Below, piece by piece: positions 1 to 8,757 of a stretch of 35,512 nucleotides of DNA (its first letter is position 1; each line of letters opens with the position of its first letter). The notes under the pieces were generated by a model. That model worked only from the letters and a program-made list of their open reading frames with translations. It made no database searches and was not told where the DNA came from. The translations under genes were made by a program, and so were the position numbers. Source of the stretch: an uncultured Clostridia bacterium (GTDB lineage: Bacteria > Bacillota > Clostridia > Oscillospirales > Acutalibacteraceae); contig CANQMH010000010.1 of NCBI GenBank assembly GCA_947624865.1, positions 1-35,512 of the forward strand. The letters run 5' to 3'.

Positions 1-542
1 TAAAGTGCTGCACGGCGATAGTCGCCGATAATTCTGCCTCTGCCGTAAGCGTCCGGCAAGCCTGTTATTATGTGGTTTGAACGGCATCTTCTCATTTCGG
101 GAGTATATGCGTCAAAAACGCCTGCATTATGGGTTTTTCTGTGTTCAGTAAAGAATTCTGTAACTTTAGGATCAACCTCATAGCCGTTCTCCTTGCAGGC
201 TTTAACCGCCATTCTTATTCCTCCGTAAGGCTGAAGCGAACGCTTGAGCGGCTTGTCTGTCTGCAAGCCGACAATCTGTTCCTTGTCTTTATCAATATAT
301 GCCGCACCGTGCGAAGTAATTGTTGATATGATTTTTGTATCCATATCAAGCACGCCGCCTGCTTCAACTTCCTGTTTTTTCAGCTCGCTTACCTTCTCCC
401 ACAAATCAAGTGTATTTTGTGTTGGTCCTTCAAGAAAATCTCCGTTGCCGAAATATGGTGTGTAATTCTTTTGTATAAAATCTCTTACATTAATCTCATT
501 TTCCCATGCTCCGCTTATAAAAGTTCTCCATTCGTGCTTCAT
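1..542 (-). CDS. pflB: Formate C-acetyltransferase (pyruvate formate-lyase), N-terminal part, runs off left edge
   Basis: Reverse strand reads MKHEWRTFISGAWENEINVRDFIQKNYTPYFGNGDFLEGPTQNTLDLWEKV...GVLDMDTKIISTITSHGAAYIDKDKEQIVGLQTDKPLKRSLQPYGGIRMA...AYGRGRIIGDYRR, typical of PflB; RBS-like cggaggt just upstream. Open at the edge, so not in the ORF track. Confidence 0.95.
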   Translation of the reverse strand, partial: MKHEWRTFISGAWENEINVRDFIQKNYTPYFGNGDFLEGPTQNTLDLWEKVSELKKQEVEAGGVLDMDTKIISTITSHGAAYIDKDKEQIVGLQTDKPLKRSLQPYGGIRMAVKACKENGYEVDPKVTEFFTEHRKTHNAGVFDAYTPEMRRCRSNHIITGLPDAYGRGRIIGDYRRAAL

Positions 543-569
543 AACCATACCTCCGTTAAATTTTATACA

Positions 570-672
570 AATAAAAAAGCCGACCTAATCTGAGCTATTC
601 GCCCAGACGGTCGGCAATCATCTGTTATACTCCATGTGGTTAAATCCACTGTTCCGTCAGTCATATAACATC
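570..672 (-). ncRNA. ZTP riboswitch (pfl RNA motif) overlapping an intrinsic terminator, leader of pflB
   Basis: Reverse strand TGTTATATGACTGACGGAACAGTGGATTTAACCACATGGAGTATAACAGATGATTGCCGACCGTCTGGGCGAATAGCTCAGATTAGGTCGGCTTTTTT: TGTTATA/TATAACA outer stem, GTGG/CCAC hairpin, the CCGACCGTCTGGGC signature, and a GCCGACC/GGTCGGC stem followed by six T. Confidence 0.88.
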
Positions 673-747
673 TTTAAAATAACATTTTTATTTTTACTTG
701 TCAAGCCATTTCGGACAAATAAAAAATTTTTGTGTTTAGCAATAAAT

Positions 748-1242
748 TTACTTAGAAAAATACATTTTTTTAAGCAGTTTTTTGCCCGTGGCTGTTCTGA
801 ATATTCTGTCATATGAATTTTTTACTGTCTGCGCTCCTGCTCCGTCCTCATAAAGATTCACAAGAAAATCCGCCTCAACAAGAATCTGGTATGGAAGCGA
901 ATCAATATTATTATATGTATGATGGTGTCCTACTATGTAACATACTTTTTCAATAAAACTTTTCTCATATCCGAGGTTTGTTAAAAGAATTTCTGCCTGA
1001 GCAGGACCCTCCAGCTCCTGATACCTGCCTGCACTTGAATTGTACTTTTGCTCGCTGATTTTTATTCCTATATCATGCACAATTGCAGTAACTTCAAGAA
1101 GATTTTGGCTGTCAGCATCAAGTCCTTCTGCTTCTCCGATTGTTTTTGCAAATGAAAAAACTTTAAGAAAATGGTTTATTCTTCTTAAATCAGAACCATA
1201 ATATTCTATCATGGCCTCGATTACTTTTCCTGTTTTGATCAT
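748..1242 (-). CDS. HD-domain phosphohydrolase family protein
   Basis: ORF with HD-type motifs (INHFLKVFSFAKTIGE, VTAIVHDIGI, VGHHHTYNNIDSLPYQILVEADFLVNLYEDG). Start chosen at internal Met (MIKTGK) because the longer ORF overlaps the upstream gene. Confidence 0.85.
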   Translation of the reverse strand: MIKTGKVIEAMIEYYGSDLRRINHFLKVFSFAKTIGEAEGLDADSQNLLEVTAIVHDIGIKISEQKYNSSAGRYQELEGPAQAEILLTNLGYEKSFIEKVCYIVGHHHTYNNIDSLPYQILVEADFLVNLYEDGAGAQTVKNSYDRIFRTATGKKLLKKMYFSK

Positions 1243-1246
1243 ATTA

Positions 1247-1780
1247 TCACTTTTCCTTTTTCGGAAGCTTTCTGATGTATGCAAATGTCTTTTTTTCACC
1301 CTCGTCCCTGAGCATTACAAGCAGTTTTTCAAGAAGCTCCTCTGTTCGTGGGTGCAATCTGTTCTTTCCTTTAATTCTCAAAAAATAATTATACGGATCT
1401 GCATCTGTGTAATTTTTTCCGTTATATATTTTGCTTGCCGCTACTCTGTCGCAAAACATTTCAATAACATATCTTACGGGCATTTCTACATTTTCAATAG
1501 ACTTTGTATGAGGGTTATAATCATTCCAATATTCATAATGGTGGCGGTTTCTGCCCTTGTGGTGCATCCACGCCCTTGAGCTTCCGTACATCTCACGTTC
1601 GCGCTCGTTGGGACTGCGGTCACCCTGAAAAAATTTTGCTCCGGGTATAAACTCAGTTGGAGAATACTTTGACAAATCATGCCTTAATCCCTGCCATAAA
1701 ATACCCGCACGCGCGCAGTTTGCAATTACTTTGTGTCTGTGTCTTGTTATAGTAATAAAGTGCTTTATCGGATGTGCCAT
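1247..1780 (-). CDS. DUF5662-like family protein
   Basis: MAHPIKHFITITRHRHKVIANCARAGILWQGLRHDLSKYSPTEF...HHKGRNRHHYEYW pattern typical of this family; 177 aa; nearly abuts the HD gene. Confidence 0.8.
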   Translation of the reverse strand: MAHPIKHFITITRHRHKVIANCARAGILWQGLRHDLSKYSPTEFIPGAKFFQGDRSPNEREREMYGSSRAWMHHKGRNRHHYEYWNDYNPHTKSIENVEMPVRYVIEMFCDRVAASKIYNGKNYTDADPYNYFLRIKGKNRLHPRTEELLEKLLVMLRDEGEKKTFAYIRKLPKKEK

Positions 1781-1832
1781 TATTAATCACCGATAATATA
1801 TTATCATATTTTTATCAAGTTGAAAATACACC

Positions 1833-1861
1833 TTGCTTTATTTAATAAAAAAAGTTATAAT
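1833..1861 (+). promoter_or_regulatory. sigma-A-like promoter for the L,D-transpeptidase gene
   Basis: TTGCTT - 17 bp - TATAAT. Confidence 0.55.
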
Positions 1862-1885
1862 GTAAAAGTTAAAAAGTTGTAATCT

Positions 1886-3094
1886 TTGAAAGTGAGCTTT
1901 ATGAAAAAAAACATATTTATAACCCTTTTCTGTGTTATTTTGACGCTGACCTGCGTTTTCTGCGAAATCGGCAATCAAATTAACGCTAATTCTGTCAAAA
2001 TACCTGTAAATAATGCGGAAATTCTGACTCAGCCGCCTACGGTAAGTCCGACAATTGTCATAAATTCAAAAGAGCCGCTTACCCTCGAAAAAGGCAGCGC
2101 AAAGGTTATTGCGCTTACAGAGTCGGAAGAAAAAACGCTTGAAAAGTGGACAAGCAGTGATGAAAAAGTAGTTTCCATTGACAGCGGAGGCAGAGTTGAC
2201 GCGCTGAAAACAGGTACTGCAACCGTGACTGCAATATTTTCGGACAATAAAAAGTCGGAATGTAAAATAACTGTGGTTGACGCCGAGAAATCCGAATATG
2301 ACGGTTTTTCAACCTGCATATTGGCAAATACCGATATACTTCATAAAAACAAAAAAAACAGCAGCAAAAATCTTTATTCCATTCACGTAAACCGTAAAAT
2401 GAATTGTGTTACCGTATATACCTATGACAATGACGGAAAATATACTGTTCCTGTAAGAGCAATGGTGTGCTCATGCGGAGAAAACAACGGCACTATTACA
2501 GGTGAATTCGGAATATATTTTAAAAATGAATGGCACGCACTTTATCAGGGAGTTTACGGACATTATGTAAGCGGTATTTCAGGGGATTATCTGTTCCACT
2601 CCGTTCCCTATTACACACCCTTTGCCGATGAGCTTGAGGTTGACGAGTTCAACAAACTTGGTACAGACGCTTCTTTAGGATGTGTAAGACTGGCAATTGC
2701 CGACACAAAATGGATTTATGACAATTGTCCCTACGATACCGAAGTTCTGATTTATGACGACGACAATCCCGGTCCTCTCGGAAAACCCGAAACAATCAAA
2801 ATTACCGACAAAAGCTGCGGCTGGGATCCTACTGATAATAACAGCAAAAATCCCTATTTTAAAAAAACGCCTAAAATAACCGGTGCAGAGGACTGTACAA
2901 TCAAAAGTGGAGGAAGCTTTTATCCGCTCGGCGGAATAACCGCCGTTGACACCTGCTCAAATGATATTACCGACAAAATTTCGGTAACAGGCAATGTGGT
3001 TACATCAAGGAAAGGCACATACAAAATTACCTACTCGGTAACCGACTCAATGCACAGAACCGCATCAAAAAATATTACAGTTACTGTTAAATAG
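1886..3094 (+). CDS. Secreted L,D-transpeptidase (YkuD) with N-terminal BIG2-like and C-terminal DUF5011-like Ig domains; start may be 1901
   Basis: Signal peptide; LTLEKGSAKVIALTES...WTSSDEKVVSIDSGGRVDALKTGTATVTA (BIG2); HSVPYYTPF...GTDASLGCVRLAIADTKWIYDN (YkuD SxGCxR motif); C-terminal DITDKISVTGNVVTSRKGTYKITYSVTDSMHRTASKNITVTV. Confidence 0.92.
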   Translation: MKVSFMKKNIFITLFCVILTLTCVFCEIGNQINANSVKIPVNNAEILTQPPTVSPTIVINSKEPLTLEKGSAKVIALTESEEKTLEKWTSSDEKVVSIDSGGRVDALKTGTATVTAIFSDNKKSECKITVVDAEKSEYDGFSTCILANTDILHKNKKNSSKNLYSIHVNRKMNCVTVYTYDNDGKYTVPVRAMVCSCGENNGTITGEFGIYFKNEWHALYQGVYGHYVSGISGDYLFHSVPYYTPFADELEVDEFNKLGTDASLGCVRLAIADTKWIYDNCPYDTEVLIYDDDNPGPLGKPETIKITDKSCGWDPTDNNSKNPYFKKTPKITGAEDCTIKSGGSFYPLGGITAVDTCSNDITDKISVTGNVVTSRKGTYKITYSVTDSMHRTASKNITVTVK

Positions 3095-3115
3095 CTTAAT
3101 AGCTTATAATTAAAG

Positions 3116-3151
3116 AACTCCTTTGCAGATAAGTAAATCTGCAAAGGAGTT
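3116..3151. terminator. Bidirectional intrinsic terminator
   Basis: AACTCCTTTGCAGAT aagtaa ATCTGCAAAGGAGTT perfect stem between convergent genes. Confidence 0.85.
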
Positions 3152-3163
3152 TTATAATTTTAT

Positions 3164-4411
3164 TTATTTTGCCTTGACTGCATTGTTGTCAAACATAGCT
3201 TTAAGTGTTGCATTATCAGCTGTTCCGGATTCATTAATATTATTTTTCTTCTGAAATTCCTTAACTGCCGCCTGTGAAATCTCACCGTAATATCCCGTGA
3301 TATTTTCCTTATCTGTTATGTATCCCAAATCGTAAAGACGCTGTTGCATAGCTTTGACGTTTTCATTATCATCTTCAATCTTGAGCGAAAGCTTGTCATC
3401 AAGCTTGATTTTGTATTTATCCGCAACTGATGTAGAAACTGTTTCGGCAGTCGCTTCAGTTGCAGCCGGTGTTGCTCCTGTTTTTGCTGCCTCGTCGTTT
3501 GTTGCAGATGAATTTGCAAGCTCGGGATACATAAACTGAACCATCTTCTGCAAAGTATCAATTGCAGTCAGTCCCTGACGTTTCATTTCATCAGAAGTCA
3601 CCATAAGTATTTTTCCGTTATTTACCGCTTTAAGCTTGCTGAGAACTCCGTCAGTCTTTATTGCATTAAGAGTTGCATCATCAGCATAGAAAATAAAGTT
3701 TGGATTTGCAATTTTTAATGTGTTTACATCGACCTTGGATTCCTCAATATTTACAGCCGCATTAACTGCACCTGTATAGCTTAAGAGCATATCGCCGTAT
3801 GTTCCGCTTGTCATCATTTTAAGCTGATTATTTTCAAAATAAATATAGCAAACCGTGTACAGAATATCCGAATTCATTTCTGATGTTACAGAAGTCTTTA
3901 TCTGCTCCATATCATCAATAAGATTTTTATATGACTCTGCACCCTTGTTTGCACCTGTTACCTTGCCGCCGAGAATTTTACCGAGAGTTATGTAATTTGT
4001 TTCAAGCTGCTTGGTAGTTTCTGCCTGCGCCATAGTGATTACCTGAATTCCGCTGTCCTGAAGAGTTTCCTTAACATTACTGTCAAGTGTTTCTCCTGCA
4101 AAAACTACAGTCGCACCGCTGTTTTTGATTTGTTCTGCATCAGGATTTGAAGCTGAACCGACGCTCGGAACTACTTGCATCCAATCCTGGTTCACTTCGT
4201 CGCTTCTGCCGACCATTTTTATATCATACCCTATGTATGAAATTATATCAGCTGTGGGCGCGTCAAGTACAACAATATTTTCTGGCTCGCTGTTTATTAC
4301 ATAGTTTGCCACTTCAACCGGATAATCACTGTTTCCGCAGCCAGAAAACGTCAGCAATGACGATAAAATTAATATAACCACAAGTGAGATAGAAATTAAT
4401 CTGTTTTTCAT
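3164..4411 (-). CDS. Lipoprotein: periplasmic-binding-protein-like domain (siderophore/cobalamin type) fused to a C-terminal peptidoglycan-binding domain
   Basis: Lipobox LTFSGC; ENIVVLDAPTADIISYIGYDIKMVGRSDEV...SVGSASNPDAEQIKNSGATVVFAG is FepB/BtuF-like; C-term NENVKAMQQRLYDLGYI...GYYGEISQAAVKEFQKKNNINESGTADNATLKAMF is PG_binding_1-like. Start at MKNRLIS with SD. Confidence 0.85.
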   Translation of the reverse strand: MKNRLISISLVVILILSSLLTFSGCGNSDYPVEVANYVINSEPENIVVLDAPTADIISYIGYDIKMVGRSDEVNQDWMQVVPSVGSASNPDAEQIKNSGATVVFAGETLDSNVKETLQDSGIQVITMAQAETTKQLETNYITLGKILGGKVTGANKGAESYKNLIDDMEQIKTSVTSEMNSDILYTVCYIYFENNQLKMMTSGTYGDMLLSYTGAVNAAVNIEESKVDVNTLKIANPNFIFYADDATLNAIKTDGVLSKLKAVNNGKILMVTSDEMKRQGLTAIDTLQKMVQFMYPELANSSATNDEAAKTGATPAATEATAETVSTSVADKYKIKLDDKLSLKIEDDNENVKAMQQRLYDLGYITDKENITGYYGEISQAAVKEFQKKNNINESGTADNATLKAMFDNNAVKAK

Positions 4412-4440
4412 ATTATTCCTCCAAGTATTAAGTGTGTTAA

Positions 4441-5670
4441 TCAAACGAAAAGCGATTCAATATACTGCTTTGCGCATCTCGGCGAACGTCCTCCTCTTGC
4501 AAGAGCAAAACGCTCCGCCCCAGTCGCAAGCTCATCTTCGGTCATATCAATTCCCTTTTCCTTTGCAAGCGCGCATACAATATCTATATATTCATTTTTC
4601 GACGGAACAGTATAGCATACTGCAAGCCCGAAGCGGTCGGAAAGCGACAAACTCTCCTGCATATTGTCACGGGTATGGATGTCGTCATCGGTTCTGTCGG
4701 AAAAACTCTCCTTAACGATATGTCGGCGGTTAGAGGTTGCATAAATCAACGCATTTTTAGGACGCGCCGCAAGTCCGCCCTCCAGAACTGCTTTAAGAGT
4801 GGTGTAACTCTGATCCTGCTTTTGGAATGAAAGGTCATCAATAAAAATAATGAATTTCATAGGAAGTGCAGCAATTTTATCGACGAGTATCGGAAAATCA
4901 ATCAAACGTTCCTTCGGAATTTCAACAATTCTAAGTCCGTCTTTTCTGAACTCGTTTGCTATTGCTTTGACAGTTGAGCTCTTTCCGGTACCCTTGTCGC
5001 CGTACAGCAAACAGTTGTTACAGCTTTTTCCGTCTATGAATGATTTTGTATTATTTACAACCTTTTCTCTTTGGATTTCATAACCCGTAAATGAATTCAT
5101 ATCTGTCTTATCTGGATGAAGAACAGGCTGAATATCACCGTCACGCCAGATAAACGCCTTGTAGCGGGCAAATATTCCGCAGCCGTTCTCTTTGTAATAC
5201 TGTGCAACTTTTTTCAGCGAACCGTCAAACATTTTAAAGCTCGGCACACATTCGCCCGACTGCCATTTTGGAAGCAGTTCGGCAATATCTTTAATATTAT
5301 TATAATATTTATAGCTTTCAATAACTTCATCCGAGGTTATTGACGACGCGGCTAAAATTGCTTCGCAGTCACGCTTTACTGCCTTGAGCACATTATCGGG
5401 AAGCAAGTTGTATTTTCCTGCCGCTGCCGCCCTTGTGAAACAGTTTTCATCAAACAGCGCCGCTTCTGTCATTGAATATGCAAGTCTGTCACTGCAGTTT
5501 CTTTCGCTTATCAGCGAATAGAACTCACCGTAGGCATTTAAAAATACATCGGGTTCTTTGTCAAGCGAAAGCAGAAGATCATAGTATGCTTTCGGCACGC
5601 TTCTTTTCATTATTCCTCTGAAAACAGAAAGTGAAGATAAAAGCAATTTTACTCTGTTGACATTATTCAT
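4441..5670 (-). CDS. DUF815-type AAA ATP-binding protein
   Basis: Walker A LLYGDKGTGKSSTVKA, Walker B KFIIFIDDLSF, LIYATSNRRHIVKESFSDR, typical of DUF815 proteins. Confidence 0.88.
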   Translation of the reverse strand: MNNVNRVKLLLSSLSVFRGIMKRSVPKAYYDLLLSLDKEPDVFLNAYGEFYSLISERNCSDRLAYSMTEAALFDENCFTRAAAAGKYNLLPDNVLKAVKRDCEAILAASSITSDEVIESYKYYNNIKDIAELLPKWQSGECVPSFKMFDGSLKKVAQYYKENGCGIFARYKAFIWRDGDIQPVLHPDKTDMNSFTGYEIQREKVVNNTKSFIDGKSCNNCLLYGDKGTGKSSTVKAIANEFRKDGLRIVEIPKERLIDFPILVDKIAALPMKFIIFIDDLSFQKQDQSYTTLKAVLEGGLAARPKNALIYATSNRRHIVKESFSDRTDDDIHTRDNMQESLSLSDRFGLAVCYTVPSKNEYIDIVCALAKEKGIDMTEDELATGAERFALARGGRSPRCAKQYIESLFV

Positions 5671-5805
5671 TCATAATCATTCCAATCATTCATAATTGTA
5701 CGCTTTTTTGGCAATTAAGTCAATATTTTAATTATATAATATGGAATTGGATTTGCAGAAATAAAAAACAAATAATTTTAATTAGCAGGCTTTTAGGTTT
5801 TACAG

Positions 5806-5835
5806 TTGTAATTAATAACAAATATGTGGTATAAT
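5806..5835 (+). promoter_or_regulatory. sigma-A-like promoter for proBA
   Basis: TTGTAA - 18 bp - TATAAT upstream of proB. Confidence 0.5.
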
Positions 5836-5920
5836 GAACACATAACACTATTATTCAAAACTATAAAAATTACAGATTTATTGATACAGATATACTTTTA
5901 TTCAGAAACAGGTGCATAAA

Positions 5921-6706
5921 ATGGGTAAAAAACGAACCGTGGTAAAGGTTGGGACCTCTACTCTTACATATGAAAACGGCAAGGTCAATTATCGCAGAAT
6001 TGAATGTCTGTGCAAGGTTTTGTCTGACCTCCAGAACAGAGGCGAAGAAATTATGCTTGTGTCCTCAGGTGCAATAGGCGTAGGTATGGGAAAAACAGGT
6101 CTTGCATCACGTCCTGCTGAAACAAAAAAGAAGCAGGCACTTGCCGCTATAGGTCAGTGTGAGCTTATGTTTATGTATGACAAGCTTTTCGGAGAATACA
6201 ACCACTCGGTAGCTCAGATCCTTTTAACACGATATGCAGTTGAAACAGACCAGAAAAGGCAGAATGTAATCAACACTATTGATGAACTTATAAAAATGAA
6301 CATCATTCCGGTAATAAACGAAAATGATACCGTAGCTATTGATGAACTTGAAGGAAATAATTTTGGCGATAATGATATGCTTTCGGCGATTGTTGCAGGA
6401 CTTATGAATGCCGACAGACTTGTTATTTTAACCGATATTGACGGACTTTATGACTCAAATCCCAGAACAAATCCCGAAGCAAAAAAAATCAGCGTAGTTG
6501 ACAAAATTAATTCGGAAATCTTTTCAATGGCGGCAGGCACTGGCTCTAACAGAGGCACAGGAGGAATGATAACCAAATTGCAGGCGGCTGATTATGCTAC
6601 AAAACGAGGAGTAGAGGTACACGTTATCAACGGCGCGAATCCCGAAAACCTCTATGAAATTTTTGACGGAAAAGAAATAGGAACTATGTTCCTTGCAAGA
6701 CAGTAA
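5921..6706 (+). CDS. proB: Glutamate 5-kinase (short form, no PUA domain); ORF could extend to 5912
   Basis: KKRTVVKVGTSTLTYENGKVNYRRIECL...VSSGAIGVGMGK...INENDTVA...FGDNDMLSAIVAGLMNADRLVILTDIDGLYDSNPR...GTGGMITKLQAADYA. Confidence 0.95.
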   Translation: MGKKRTVVKVGTSTLTYENGKVNYRRIECLCKVLSDLQNRGEEIMLVSSGAIGVGMGKTGLASRPAETKKKQALAAIGQCELMFMYDKLFGEYNHSVAQILLTRYAVETDQKRQNVINTIDELIKMNIIPVINENDTVAIDELEGNNFGDNDMLSAIVAGLMNADRLVILTDIDGLYDSNPRTNPEAKKISVVDKINSEIFSMAAGTGSNRGTGGMITKLQAADYATKRGVEVHVINGANPENLYEIFDGKEIGTMFLARQ

Positions 6707-6723
6707 AAGAAAGGATTTTTATA

Positions 6724-7968
6724 ATGACACAGCTTGAAACAATGGGAGCCAATGCCAAAAAAGCGGCTCGCTTTTTGATGAACGCAGGTTCAAAAAAGGA
6801 TGAAGCATTAAAGGCAATAGCACAGGCTCTGAGAAATAATGCACAGACAATAATTGAAGCTAATGACATTGACATAGAAAACGGAAAAATGGCAAGGCTT
6901 AAAGACTCTCTGCTTGACCGACTTAAATTGAGTAAAGAACGCATTGAGGGAATGGCTGACGGAGTGGAACAGGTTGCGACGCTTCCCGACCCTATCGGAA
7001 GAATTCTTGACGGAAGGACTTTAAAGAACGGTCTGCAAATTGAGAAAATCACCGTTCCAATGGGCGTTATCGGAATAATTTACGAGGCTCGTCCTAATGT
7101 TACCTCAGACGCCGCAGCACTCTGTCTTAAAGCAGGCAGCGCAGTTATTCTGCGCGGAGGAAAAGAAGCAATCAACTCAAACAAGGCAATTGCTGATATT
7201 ATGCGCGATGCAATTGAATCAGCAGGTTTTCCGCGCGACTGCATTTCTCTTGTTGATGACATCTCGCGCCAGAGTGCAACCGAGCTTATGCAGCTCTCCG
7301 ATTATCTTGATGTGTTAATTCCGCGCGGCGGAGCAGGGCTTATAAAAAGCGTGGTAAATAACGCAAAAGTACCTGTAATTGAAACAGGTGTCGGAAACTG
7401 CCATGTATATGTTGACAAAAGTGCGGACATTAATATGGCTAAGAACATTATTTTCAATGCCAAAACATCACGCCCTTCCGTATGCAACGCAATTGAAACG
7501 GTACTTGTACACAAGGATATAGCCAAAAAAGCTCTGCCCGAAATAAAAGCAGAGCTTGATAAGAAAAATGTTGAAATACGCGGTTGTGAAATTACTAAAT
7601 CCATCCTTGGAGATTGCGTCGTTCCCGCAACAGAAGAGGATTATTCTGTTGAATTTCTCGACTATATTATTGCCGTTAAGGTCGTAGATGACATTCAGGA
7701 GGCACTCAATCACATTGCAAAGTACAGCACCGGCCACAGCGAATGCATAATCACAAGCGACTATGACAACGCAAACAAATTTACCTCTGAGGTTGATTCC
7801 GCCGCAGTTTATGTAAATGCTTCAACACGCTTTACCGACGGCGGAGAATTCGGGCTTGGCGCAGAAATAGGCATTTCCACCCAAAAGCTCCATGCAAGAG
7901 GTCCTATGGGACTTAACGAGCTGACAAGCAACAAATTTATAATAAAAGGAAACGGACAGATAAGATAA
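6724..7968 (+). CDS. proA: Glutamate-5-semialdehyde dehydrogenase (gamma-glutamyl phosphate reductase)
   Basis: MGVIGIIYEARPNVTSDAAALCLKAGSAVILRGGKEA...ETGVGNCHVYVD...VNASTRFTDGGEFGLGAEIGISTQKLHARGPMGL. Confidence 0.97.
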   Translation: MTQLETMGANAKKAARFLMNAGSKKDEALKAIAQALRNNAQTIIEANDIDIENGKMARLKDSLLDRLKLSKERIEGMADGVEQVATLPDPIGRILDGRTLKNGLQIEKITVPMGVIGIIYEARPNVTSDAAALCLKAGSAVILRGGKEAINSNKAIADIMRDAIESAGFPRDCISLVDDISRQSATELMQLSDYLDVLIPRGGAGLIKSVVNNAKVPVIETGVGNCHVYVDKSADINMAKNIIFNAKTSRPSVCNAIETVLVHKDIAKKALPEIKAELDKKNVEIRGCEITKSILGDCVVPATEEDYSVEFLDYIIAVKVVDDIQEALNHIAKYSTGHSECIITSDYDNANKFTSEVDSAAVYVNASTRFTDGGEFGLGAEIGISTQKLHARGPMGLNELTSNKFIIKGNGQIR

Positions 7969-7983
7969 ATAATTTACGCCCCA

Positions 7984-8280
7984 TTACGTCAAAAGATATA
8001 TAAGCGCAAGCAAAAGCGTAGGGTCTGCTTTTTCATCCATCAGAAGTACAATTAAAAGCAAAATCAGGCTTTGCTCCTTATTTTTAAACATTATATCAAG
8101 CAAACTGCCTGTATTTTCCGTACTTGTTTCCTGCAATTGAGTTACATTAGCATCAGCTTTAGGCTTGGGTTCTTCCTTTCGTTCATTCTTTTGACTTGTA
8201 CTTTGAGTGCCGCTGTAAAAAGGCGTGCGGCGATTCATTTGCTGTGCTCTTGTAAAGGCTTCTTCTTCAAAGCTCGGCAT
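7984..8280 (-). CDS. Small hypothetical protein with hydrophobic C-terminal helices; ORF can extend to 8298
   Basis: ORF with internal Met MPSFEEEAFTRAQQMNRR preceded by SD-like gggaggtgaaaat; C-term SLLDIMFKNKEQSLILLLIVLLMDEKADPTLLLALIYLLT. Confidence 0.75.
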   Translation of the reverse strand: MPSFEEEAFTRAQQMNRRTPFYSGTQSTSQKNERKEEPKPKADANVTQLQETSTENTGSLLDIMFKNKEQSLILLLIVLLMDEKADPTLLLALIYLLT

Positions 8281-8294
8281 ATTTTCACCTCCCG

Positions 8295-8636
8295 TCAAAA
8301 GAACAATCCGTTGTCCTTCAGCAGAGGAATGATTTTAATAAATTTAATCATTTTTTCTGCCTGGTCAAGCTTATGTTGTTTTTCAGGACTGAGAAATGGT
8401 CTGAGGGAATTAAGCAAAAGGGTCGTTTCGTCGTCGCTTTTGACTGATCTCATAACAGGTGCAAGGCGTGTTATTGTTTTAAGCATATCGTCCCCCAATA
8501 CATCCGATTGAGCAGCAAGGGCAGGCTTTGGCGGTTCGGGTTTTGACAGACCAAGCTGTTCGCCAAGACTCTGCACCTGCTTGAGTGCATCGGGGTCACT
8601 TAATATCTGGTTGATTTTATCTTGAATTTCGGACAT
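8295..8636 (-). CDS. Small hypothetical protein
   Basis: MSEIQDKINQILSDPDALKQVQSLGEQLGLSKPEPPK... preceded by SD-like ggacgggag; same orientation as flanking small genes. Confidence 0.8.
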   Translation of the reverse strand: MSEIQDKINQILSDPDALKQVQSLGEQLGLSKPEPPKPALAAQSDVLGDDMLKTITRLAPVMRSVKSDDETTLLLNSLRPFLSPEKQHKLDQAEKMIKFIKIIPLLKDNGLFF

Positions 8637-8652
8637 TTTACTCCCGTCCCTT

Positions 8653-8752
8653 TCTGCCCACAAAAGTATTTATTTGATACACGTTTTGTCTATGGGCAGA
8701 CAAGGTGTATAGTGCGGTTTGCCCGGAAATTTCTTCGGGCGTAAATATACGG
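8653..8752 (-). promoter_or_regulatory. Highly structured intercistronic/leader RNA upstream of the 8295-8636 gene, unassigned
   Basis: On mRNA: GCCCG..CGGGC hairpin (8721-8740); ATACAC/GTGTAT (8705-8710, 8677-8682) plus TTGTCT/AGACAA stems (8698-8703, 8686-8691); loop GCCCAT complementary to downstream TGGGC within perfect TCTGCCCA/TGGGCAGA repeat (8693-8700, 8653-8660) next to the SD. Confidence 0.45.
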
Positions 8753-8757
8753 AACAA

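Noticed and set aside
129-465. Forward ORFs at 129-326 and 244-465
   Set aside because: Antisense to the pflB coding sequence, with no protein features.
5912-6706. Short ProB lacking the C-terminal PUA domain as a possible truncation
   Set aside because: The kinase domain is complete and followed by a normal stop and proA; PUA-less glutamate kinases are known, so not evidence of a pseudogene.
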